This document shows, piece after piece, positions 57,454-64,000 of a DNA stretch of 64,000 nucleotides. Source of the DNA: DATBSL01 sp964561785 (GTDB lineage Bacteria; Acidobacteriota; Vicinamibacteria; Fen-336). A program made the position numbers and the translations under genes. The notes below the pieces were generated by a model that was not told the DNA's origin, did no database searches, and was given only the letters and a program-made list of their open reading frames with translations. Each line of letters opens with the position of its first letter. Within the stretch, counting starts at the first letter, position 1. Location of the stretch: positions 1 to 64,000 of the forward strand of contig CAZLRF010000028.1 in NCBI GenBank assembly GCA_964561785.1, read 5' to 3'.

Positions 57454-58202
57454 TGTGCGACACCTGCGGCTGCGGCGATCCCAACAAGGTCTCCGTCGAG
57501 GTCCACGACAAGATCCTGTCCGTCAACGACCGGACCGCCGCCCACAACCGGGAGCACTTCGTCGCGGGCGGGGTCTTCGCCGTCAACCTCATGGGCTCCC
57601 CGGGGGCGGGAAAGACGGCCGTGCTCGAGGCCACCGCGCGGGCGTTGGCCGGGAAGGGCCGGATCGGCGTCATCGCGGGGGACCTCGAGACCGAGCGCGA
57701 CGCCGACCGGCTCCGCGCGGTCGGCGTGCCGGCGGCCGCGATCACCACCGGCTCGGCCTGCCACCTCGACGCGGAGATGGTCCACCGCTCGCTCCACGGC
57801 TTTGCGTGGAAGGACCTCGACTACCTCTTCGTCGAGAACGTGGGGAACCTCGTCTGCCCGGCCATCTACGACCTCGGGCAGGCGGTCAACGTCGTGGCGC
57901 TCTCGGTCACCGAGGGCGAGGACAAGCCCCTCAAGTACCCGGTGATGTTCCGCAAGGCCGACCTCGTCCTCCTCACGAAGGTCGACCTCCTGCCGCACCT
58001 CGACTACCGCGTCGAGGCCGTCCTGGACGCGCTCGCCCGCGTCATGCCGAAGCCCGAGCTCGTCCGGGTCTCGGCCCGCGGGGGCGAGGGGGTCGCCGAG
58101 TGGCTCGAGTGGCTCGGGGGCCGGCGCGCCGCGCTCACGAAGGAGACCCCGGCGCGAGCCGGGGCGCAGACGCGCTCCCACGGCCACCACCACCATCCTT
58201 GA
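57453..58202 (+). CDS. hypB: Hydrogenase nickel-insertion GTPase HypB
   Basis: The protein is 249 residues. N-terminal CDTCGC nickel-binding motif, then Walker A GSPGAGKT, ENVGNLVCPA and KVDLLP guanine-site motifs. The usual His-rich stretch near the N-terminus is missing; instead a short HGHHHHP tail ends the protein, perhaps a displaced nickel store. Start overlaps the hypA stop by one base. The cyclase gene follows 32 bases downstream. Confidence 0.94.
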   Translation: MCDTCGCGDPNKVSVEVHDKILSVNDRTAAHNREHFVAGGVFAVNLMGSPGAGKTAVLEATARALAGKGRIGVIAGDLETERDADRLRAVGVPAAAITTGSACHLDAEMVHRSLHGFAWKDLDYLFVENVGNLVCPAIYDLGQAVNVVALSVTEGEDKPLKYPVMFRKADLVLLTKVDLLPHLDYRVEAVLDALARVMPKPELVRVSARGGEGVAEWLEWLGGRRAALTKETPARAGAQTRSHGHHHHP

Positions 58203-58234
58203 GGATCCGTCCCCGGGGTTAAACTAGCCCGGCC

Positions 58235-59989
58235 ATGAGCGACCCGAAGGTCGACGCACGGGCCCGTCTGCGGCACGACCTTCGCACGCCTCTGCACCAG
58301 ATCATCGGCTACTCGGAGCTGCTCGAGGACGAGGTCCGCGACGCCGGGCACGAGTCGTACCTGGCGGACCTCGCGAAGATCCGCGATGCGGCGCGTAAGG
58401 CCCTCGAGGTGGTGGACGAGGCGGTGCCTCCGACGTCCCTCCCCGCCGTGCCGGTGGTGTTCCGCGAGCCCGAGGAGGCGCCGCCCGCCCCCGAGCCGCC
58501 GCTCGCCGCCGGGGGCGAGCCCACCCTGCCTCTCGCTCCGATCCGGGTCCCCGGCGCCCCGCTCGACCCCACCGGCGTGCGGCTGCTCGTCGTCGACGAC
58601 AACGACCTCAACCGCGACATGCTGTCCCGCCGCCTCGGGGGCCGGGGCTTCGCGGTGGAGGTCGCCGAAGACGGCGCGCGGGCCCTCGCCCGGATCGAGG
58701 AGCGTCCGTACGACCTCGTGATCCTCGACGTGATGATGCCGGGGCTGTCCGGAATCGACGTGCTGCGCCGCCTGCGTGAGCGCGCCTCGGAGTCCGACCT
58801 GCCCGTGATCATGGCCACCGCCCGCGACGCGACCGAGGACGTGGTGGAGGCCCTGCGCCTGGGGGCGAACGACTACGTCACGAAGCCGCTCGACTTCCCG
58901 GTCGTCCTCGCGCGGATCGAGACCCAGCTCACGCTCGCCCGGCAGAAGAAGGAGATCCGCCGCCTCGCGGAGAACCTCGAGCTGCGCAACCGCTTCATCC
59001 GCTCCCTGTTCGGCCGCTACCTCAGCGACGAGGTGGTGAGCGGCCTGCTCGCCTCCCCGGACGGACCTCGCCTCGGCGGCGAGCAGAGGAAGGTGACCCT
59101 CCTGATGTCGGACCTGAGGGGCTTCACCCCCCTCACCGAGGGGCTCTCCCCGGACCGGGTCCTGCATCTGCTCAACTCCTACCTGGGGGCGATGGCGGAC
59201 GTGATCCTCGCCCACCAGGGCACGATCGACGAGTTCGTGGGCGACGCGATCCTCGCCATCTTCGGGGCCCCCCTCGCCCGGCCCGACGACGCGCGGCGCG
59301 GCGTCGCGTGCGCGGTCGCGATGCAGGGGGCCCTCGCCGAGCTCAACCGCCGCAACCAGAGCGAGGGCCTCCCCCGCCTGGAGATGGGCATCGCCGTGCA
59401 CACCGGCGAGGTCATCGTCGGGAACATCGGCTCGGAGAAGCGGACGAAGTACGGGGTCGTGGGCAGCGCGGTGAACCACGCGGGGCGGATCGAGTCCTTC
59501 ACGGTGGGGGGGCAGGTCCTCGTCTCGGACGCCACGCTGCGGGAGGCGGGCGACAGCGTGAGGGTCGGGCCCCGCCTCGCGATCGACGCCAAGGGGACGC
59601 GGGAGCGCATCGTGGTCTACGACCTGCGGGGCTTCGGGGACGCGCGGCTCCCCGACGCGCCGGAGGAGGCGGTCGTCCTCGCCGAGCCCTTGAGCGTCCT
59701 GTGCCACGTCGTGGTCGGCAAGCGCGTGCACGCCGAGGCCTTCGGCGGCCGCCTCGTGGAGCTGGCCGCACGGGGCGGCGTCCTCCTCACCCCCCGCCGC
59801 CTGCGCCCGCTCTCCAACCTGAAGCTGCAGGTGCGACCCCCCGGGCGCGGTCCGCTCGATCTGTACGCCAAGGTCATCCACGTCTCGGCCGACGGCTCGG
59901 TCGGCGTGCGGTTCACCTCGCTGCCGAGCGAGGTGGACGATTGGCTCCGCGAGCGGGTCGAGGAGGCGCGCGCCGCCCGCAAGCCCTAG
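58235..59989 (+). CDS. HisKA-like, receiver, adenylate cyclase and PilZ-like multidomain protein
   Basis: The protein is 584 residues. Residues about 8-65 resemble a histidine-kinase dimerisation domain (RHDLRTPLHQ with His14), but no ATPase domain follows. Receiver at about 123-240 (VVDDND, Asp in VILDVMMPG, KPLD). Class III adenylate/guanylate cyclase at about 280-455 (SDLRGFTPLTE, FVGDAILAIFG, YGVVGSAVNHAGR). The C-terminal 100 residues look PilZ-like. It probably makes cAMP under phosphorelay control, with His14 phosphorylated by another kinase. Lies directly behind hypB. Confidence 0.85.
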   Translation: MSDPKVDARARLRHDLRTPLHQIIGYSELLEDEVRDAGHESYLADLAKIRDAARKALEVVDEAVPPTSLPAVPVVFREPEEAPPAPEPPLAAGGEPTLPLAPIRVPGAPLDPTGVRLLVVDDNDLNRDMLSRRLGGRGFAVEVAEDGARALARIEERPYDLVILDVMMPGLSGIDVLRRLRERASESDLPVIMATARDATEDVVEALRLGANDYVTKPLDFPVVLARIETQLTLARQKKEIRRLAENLELRNRFIRSLFGRYLSDEVVSGLLASPDGPRLGGEQRKVTLLMSDLRGFTPLTEGLSPDRVLHLLNSYLGAMADVILAHQGTIDEFVGDAILAIFGAPLARPDDARRGVACAVAMQGALAELNRRNQSEGLPRLEMGIAVHTGEVIVGNIGSEKRTKYGVVGSAVNHAGRIESFTVGGQVLVSDATLREAGDSVRVGPRLAIDAKGTRERIVVYDLRGFGDARLPDAPEEAVVLAEPLSVLCHVVVGKRVHAEAFGGRLVELAARGGVLLTPRRLRPLSNLKLQVRPPGRGPLDLYAKVIHVSADGSVGVRFTSLPSEVDDWLRERVEEARAARKP

Positions 59990-60978
59990 CCCGGCCCCTC
60001 CCGGCCGTCGCCGGCCGCCGCGCGCCGGAGCCGGTCCATGATGGCGTGGCCGAGGCCGCCCTCGTCGCACGGCTCCGCGAGGACGAGGTCGAGCGAGGCC
60101 GCGTCGAGCCGGCGCAGGGCGGCGAAGAGGTTCGCGGCCGCCGTCTCCTTCGAGCCGTCGGGGGCGAGGACCTCGACCGCGGCGAACCCCGCCCCGGCGG
60201 GGGAGCGCCACGCGAGCAGACCCACCCGCCCCACGCCGGGGGGAGCGTCTCCCGCCGGGCCCGGCAGCACCCGCAGGGGCGTCCGGGTCGCGTAGTGGCG
60301 CTCGAGCTGGCCGGGAGCGAGCGGGCGCCCGGAGCGGGTGGCGAGCGGGACGGGACGCTCGAGGGCGTCCTCGAGGGCCTCGCGGGGGGTTCCCCCGGGG
60401 CGCAGGATCGCAGGCTCTGCCCCGGTGAGCGAGAGGATCGTGGACTCGACGCCCACGCGGCACGGCCCGCCGTCGAGGACCAGGTCGACCGCCGACCCCA
60501 GCAGGTCCGCCACGTGGGCGGCGGTCGTGGGGCTCACGTAGCCGAAGGGGTTGGCGCTCGGCGCGGCGAGCGGGGCGCCCGCCGCCGCGATCAGCGCGCG
60601 GGCGGCGGGGTGGGCCGGCACGCGCACTCCCACGGTGTCGAGACCGGAGGTGACGAGGTCCGGCACCGCGGGGCGCCGCGGCAGCACGAGGGTGAGGGGA
60701 CCCGGCCAGAAGCGAGCGGCGAGCCGATCCACGCGCTCGTCCGCGACGGCGGCGACCCGCGGGAGGTCCGACGCATCGCAGAGGTGGACGATGAGCGGAT
60801 CGAACGACGGCCGGGCCTTCACCTCGAAGACCCGCGCCACCGCGCGCGCGTCGAATGCGTTCGCGCCGAGCCCGTAGACGGTCTCGGTGGGGAAGGCCAC
60901 GAGGCCGCCGCGGCGCAGGACGAGGGCGGCCTCGCGCACGGCGGCGGGATCGCCGGCGGGGAGGACGCGGGCGGTCAC
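59986..60978 (-). CDS. L-threonylcarbamoyladenylate synthase (Sua5/YrdC)
   Basis: The protein is 330 residues. It makes threonylcarbamoyl-AMP for t6A37 in tRNA. The YrdC part has GLVAFPTETVYGLGANAFD, VKARPSFDPLIVH and APSANPFGYVSPT. The C-terminal Sua5 extension begins near the APGQLERHYAT linker. GTG start overlapping the rlmN stop. The 3' end overlaps the convergent cyclase gene by four bases. Confidence 0.93.
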   Translation of the reverse strand: MTARVLPAGDPAAVREAALVLRRGGLVAFPTETVYGLGANAFDARAVARVFEVKARPSFDPLIVHLCDASDLPRVAAVADERVDRLAARFWPGPLTLVLPRRPAVPDLVTSGLDTVGVRVPAHPAARALIAAAGAPLAAPSANPFGYVSPTTAAHVADLLGSAVDLVLDGGPCRVGVESTILSLTGAEPAILRPGGTPREALEDALERPVPLATRSGRPLAPGQLERHYATRTPLRVLPGPAGDAPPGVGRVGLLAWRSPAGAGFAAVEVLAPDGSKETAAANLFAALRRLDAASLDLVLAEPCDEGGLGHAIMDRLRRAAAGDGREGPG

Positions 60979-62030
60979 GGCGCGGGCGGGGGCGGCTCGT
61001 GGGCGGCGCCGCCGCGGGCGCGGGAGGCGAGCATCCCGCACGCCGCGTCGATGTCGGGCCCGCCGGAGTAGCGGCGGACGAAGCCGAGGCCGCTGCGGGA
61101 GAGGGCCGAGAGGAACCGCGACCGCTCCTCGTCGGAGGCGCGGGCGAAGCGCCCCCCGGGGTCGTTCACGTCGATGACCGAGAGGCGCACGCTCGTCCCG
61201 CGGAAGAGGCGGGCGAGCTCCGCCGCCTCCTCCTCCCCCGTGTTGAAGCCCGAGATGAGAACCCAGGCGAGGCTCACCGGGCCCCCGCGCCGATCGGCCA
61301 GGCGGCGCATCGCCGCGGCGAGCTCCGGGACGGCGTAGCGCGCGGTCACCGGGACGAGCTGCGCCCGCTTCTCCGAGAAGGCCGAGGTCAGGGAGAGGGT
61401 CAGGCGGTAGGGGTGTCCTTCGTCGGTGTACCGCTCGATCTGGGGGAGGAGGCCCACGGTCGAGATCGTGATGCGGTCGCTTCCGATCCGGGCGCCCGAG
61501 GGGTCGCGCAGGACGCGCGCGGCCCGGATCACGTTGTCGTAGTTCTGCAGCGGCTCGCCCTGTCCCTGGAAGACCGCCCCGGTGAGCGGCCGCTCGGGCG
61601 ACTCGCGGCGCACCGTCAGCGCCTGCTCGACGATCTCCCAGGCCTCGAGGTTGCGGAGAAAGCCGATCCGGCCCGTCTCGCAGAACGTGCAGCCGAGGGC
61701 GCAGCCCACCTGGGACGAGAGGCACACGCTGAAGCGCGGCTTCAAGAGGGGGATGCGCACGGCCTCGAACACGCGGCCGTCGCCGGAGCGGAAGAGGTAC
61801 TTCACGAAGGGATCGACGGCGCTTCTCCGTCGGTCCACCACCTCGAGGCGGTCGAGGCGGCCGCGCGCGCGCAGCTCGGAGGTGAGGGCCTTCGACAGCC
61901 CTCGCACGCCGTCGAGGTCGTCGCGGTCCTCGCCCACCACGCGGTGCAGGACGCGGCGGGCGACCGCGAGGGGGAGGCCGGGGAAGGCCGCGGCCAGGGA
62001 CTCGGGGGTCTCGCCCCTGAGGTGGACCAC
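60975..62030 (-). CDS. rlmN: RlmN-type dual-specificity RNA methyltransferase (radical SAM)
   Basis: The protein is 351 residues. It methylates C2 of A2503 in 23S rRNA and A37 in some tRNAs. The radical SAM cysteines are CALGCTFC near residues 110-117 and the methyl-carrying second Cys is in IDAACGML near the C-terminus. GQGEPLQNYDN and SLTSAFSEKR segments also match. Start lies directly after the GspB-like gene and the stop overlaps the Sua5 start. Confidence 0.92.
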   Translation of the reverse strand: MVHLRGETPESLAAAFPGLPLAVARRVLHRVVGEDRDDLDGVRGLSKALTSELRARGRLDRLEVVDRRRSAVDPFVKYLFRSGDGRVFEAVRIPLLKPRFSVCLSSQVGCALGCTFCETGRIGFLRNLEAWEIVEQALTVRRESPERPLTGAVFQGQGEPLQNYDNVIRAARVLRDPSGARIGSDRITISTVGLLPQIERYTDEGHPYRLTLSLTSAFSEKRAQLVPVTARYAVPELAAAMRRLADRRGGPVSLAWVLISGFNTGEEEAAELARLFRGTSVRLSVIDVNDPGGRFARASDEERSRFLSALSRSGLGFVRRYSGGPDIDAACGMLASRARGGAAHEPPPPAP

Positions 62031-62657
62031 CTAGAACCGCAGCACGCGGCGCCGGCCGCGCACCTCGACCTCGACCTCGCTCGCGCCGATGCGCACGACG
62101 GTGACGCCGTCGAAGCTGTCGCCCTCGCGCACGAGGCGGTCGTTCACGAGGGCGACGGGGCTCCCGTCCCGCTCGGAGATGGCCTGCAGCACCAGCTCGT
62201 CTGGGGACCTCGCGCCAAAGGTCGCGGGCGCCGACGCCTTGCCGGGCACCACTTCGGCCGGAGCGGCGGTCGCCGGCGCCGGAGGTCGAGCGGGCGCCGG
62301 GGCGAGGAGCGGAGGGCGTTCGGGCGGGGCCGCGTCCGGCGCTTCGGAGGGCAGGGGGGAGGTGGTGGGGGGCGGGGCGGGCGGGCGAACCGGGGCGACG
62401 GGGGAGGTCGGCGCGACGGTCGTCGGTACGGCAGGAGGTACGGCCGGCGCGGGCCGGCTCGGGCCCGAGGTCGGCCGGAGCGCCCACCACGCGCCGCCGA
62501 GGACGGCCAGGAGCACCGCGGCCAGCCCCCCGACCGCGAGCGGACGCCGCGAGGGCTGGCGAGCGCCCCAGGGGACGGAGCCGACGACCACCACACCGGC
62601 CTCGCGGGCGTCCTTCTCCCGGTCGAGCTTCTTGAGGGCGTCGAGGATGAGGCTCAT
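62031..62657 (-). CDS. GspB-like type II secretion accessory protein
   Basis: The protein is 208 residues. N-terminal MSLILDALKKLDREK recalls GspB. A transmembrane helix lies at about 41-60, a Pro/Ala-rich periplasmic linker at 62-140, and a C-terminal domain at about 145-208. GspB works with GspA/ExeA in assembling the secretin in the cell wall. Its start overlaps the stop of the ExeA-like gene. Confidence 0.78.
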   Translation of the reverse strand: MSLILDALKKLDREKDAREAGVVVVGSVPWGARQPSRRPLAVGGLAAVLLAVLGGAWWALRPTSGPSRPAPAVPPAVPTTVAPTSPVAPVRPPAPPPTTSPLPSEAPDAAPPERPPLLAPAPARPPAPATAAPAEVVPGKASAPATFGARSPDELVLQAISERDGSPVALVNDRLVREGDSFDGVTVVRIGASEVEVEVRGRRRVLRF

Positions 62658-64000
62658 CGGCCGCCTTCCCCCGTGGCGAGGCGGGGCCGCGCCGACGGCG
62701 ACCGCGCGAACAGCGCCATGCGGGTGCGCGAGCCGAGAAGGCCGTCGGGCACGAGCTCCGCCGACTCCTGGAACCGGCTCACGGCCGTGGCGAGGACGGG
62801 GTCCGGGAAGCCGAGGTCCGCGAGGGCCTGGCGCGCCCACGCGTCGCGCCCCTCGGCGCTCGCCCGCGCCTCGGGCGGCTCGGGCCAGTAGAAGACGGCC
62901 TCGCGCGTCCAGAGCGCGTCGAGCTGTGACAGGGGGACGGTGAGCTCCTCCCCCCCCGCCGAGACGACGGCGGCGACCTCGCCGAGAGAGAGAAGGGCCA
63001 CGAAGGAGGTGTCGCGCCGCGACGGGTGGAACATCTCGAGGACGGCCGGCAGGTCGAGCGCGCGGAGCTGGCCGAGGTGGGTCCGCAGCGCGGCGCGCGA
63101 CAGCGCGGCGTCGCCCCAGGCGGAGCGCACGCGCGAGGAGGCCCTCTCGAACGAGAGCGGGCGGGGGAGGCTTCGCAGGAGCGCGTCCAGCCGGTCGCTG
63201 CGGGGCGGAGCCGGCGCCGGGGTCGGGTGCGGCGCCGTGAGCGGCGTCGGCGTGGGCTCGCCGGCCGGCGTCTCCGGGGCCCGCGCGAGGCGGGGGGCTA
63301 CGGCGAACGCGACCACGGCCAGGGCGACGCTGAGCGCGGTCGCGATGAGGCCGTGGTGCCAGCGCAGGGCGGGCGCCGGGCGCTCGCCGACGACCTCCGC
63401 CGCGGCCTGCTCCACCATGCCCGCGGTGATCGTCCGCGCGCTGCGCACGTAGCCCGCGAGCAGCGCGCGGTCGCACACGAGGTTCACGAGGCGCGGCACG
63501 CCCCCGGTGAGCCGGTGCACCGCGGCGAGGGCGTCGCTCGTGAAGCCCACCTTGCCCTCGCCCCCCGCCACGACGATCCGGTGGCGGACGTACTCGCCGG
63601 TCTCGGCGAGGCCCAGCGGGGCGAGGTGGTAGCGGGCGGTGACCCGCTGGGCGAGCTGGCGCAGCTCGTGCCGCGCGAGCATGTCGCGCAGCTCGGACTG
63701 GCCCATGAGCACGATCTGGATGAGCTTCTCGGTGTCGGTCTCGAGGTTCGAGATGAGCCGGACCTGCTCGAGCACCTCGGGCGAGAGGTCCTGGGCCTCG
63801 TCGATGAGGAGGACGACGTTGCGCGAGGCGGCGCGCGCCTCGAGGAGGAAGCGGTGGAGCGCGTCGACGAGCGACTTCTTCGACTCGCCCTGCGGCGTCA
63901 CGTGCAGGTCGTCGAGGACCGTGCGCAGCAGCTCGTCGGCGGTCAGGGCGGGGTACAGGACGAACGCGGTGTGGGTGTCCGGGCCGAGCTTGGACAGGAA
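62654..64000 (-). CDS. ExeA/GspA-like ATPase with a peptidoglycan-binding domain (partial, N-terminus off the right edge)
   Basis: About 448 codons are present; the start and Walker A lie outside the window. The AAA domain has NVVLLIDEAQDLS (Walker B) and ends near residue 180 of the visible part. A transmembrane helix then leads to a C-terminal peptidoglycan-binding domain (PDPVLATAVSRFQESAELVPDGLLGSRTR). ExeA/GspA opens the cell wall for the secretin. It heads a minus-strand operon with gspB-like, rlmN and sua5 genes. Confidence 0.9.
   Translation of the reverse strand, partial: FLSKLGPDTHTAFVLYPALTADELLRTVLDDLHVTPQGESKKSLVDALHRFLLEARAASRNVVLLIDEAQDLSPEVLEQVRLISNLETDTEKLIQIVLMGQSELRDMLARHELRQLAQRVTARYHLAPLGLAETGEYVRHRIVVAGGEGKVGFTSDALAAVHRLTGGVPRLVNLVCDRALLAGYVRSARTITAGMVEQAAAEVVGERPAPALRWHHGLIATALSVALAVVAFAVAPRLARAPETPAGEPTPTPLTAPHPTPAPAPPRSDRLDALLRSLPRPLSFERASSRVRSAWGDAALSRAALRTHLGQLRALDLPAVLEMFHPSRRDTSFVALLSLGEVAAVVSAGGEELTVPLSQLDALWTREAVFYWPEPPEARASAEGRDAWARQALADLGFPDPVLATAVSRFQESAELVPDGLLGSRTRMALFARSPSARPRLATGEGGR

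Noticed and set aside
58199..58225. TTGAGG/TAAACT promoter before the cyclase gene
   Set aside because: The boxes are only 15 bases apart and the gene is close enough to hypB to be co-transcribed; support is too weak to list.

Overview
The window is about 64 kb of very GC-rich DNA, densely packed with genes. It suggests a Gram-negative bacterium: lpxA and an MtrB/PioB-type outer-membrane barrel are present. Many FHA, PilZ, receiver and SpoIIE signalling proteins, a DUF6335-like protein, and an FHA-TIG protein fit Acidobacteriota best. That placement is inference. I see no insertion sequence, integrase, prophage or CRISPR array, so the window looks like ordinary chromosome.

Layout. Positions 1-12 kb carry recA (cut by the left edge), a basic-tailed small-domain protein, an M1 peptidase, DciA, Maf and membrane or FHA proteins. 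Positions 10.5-13.1 kb are an aroA-aroK-phosphoesterase operon on the minus strand. Positions 13-20.5 kb hold an exported glycosidase, an RsbW-like kinase, an ArnT-like transferase, an inositol monophosphatase, a tRNA with anticodon UAA but no long variable arm, metA and a PilZ protein. Positions 20.5-27.2 kb form an extracellular-electron-transfer locus. On the minus strand are a b-type cytochrome, a nine-heme cytochrome and a monoheme cytochrome. On the plus strand are an MtrA/DmsE-type multiheme cytochrome and an MtrB-type porin, flanked by two nearly identical small helix-turn-helix proteins. Positions 27.3-40 kb hold a DUF6335-like protein, an inositol-monophosphatase/ADP-ribosylglycohydrolase fusion, an exported RidA, an FHA-GAF-SpoIIE phosphatase, cell-wall and peptide enzymes, lpxA, a MarR-YceI pair and a D-threonine-aldolase-like enzyme.

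Positions 40.2-58.2 kb are a complete Hyd-2-type [NiFe] hydrogenase locus. The structural operon (small subunit, ferredoxin, NrfD-like membrane protein, large subunit, protease) runs without a break into a four-helix membrane protein, a Rieske lipoprotein, an SDR enzyme and a response regulator. A convergent operon with a second SDR paralogue and a sensor histidine kinase follows. The maturation genes hypF-C-D-E-A-B come after that, with a receiver-adenylate-cyclase protein behind them. The right end (60-64 kb) holds a minus-strand operon of an ExeA-like ATPase (cut by the edge), a GspB-like protein, RlmN and Sua5.

How the parts could work together (inference): the hydrogenase would feed electrons from H2 into the quinone pool. 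The cytochrome b/nine-heme pair and the MtrAB conduit would move electrons between the quinone pool and the cell exterior. The signalling genes lodged inside the hydrogenase locus are candidates for controlling this. No extracellular MtrC/OmcA-type cytochrome is present in the window.
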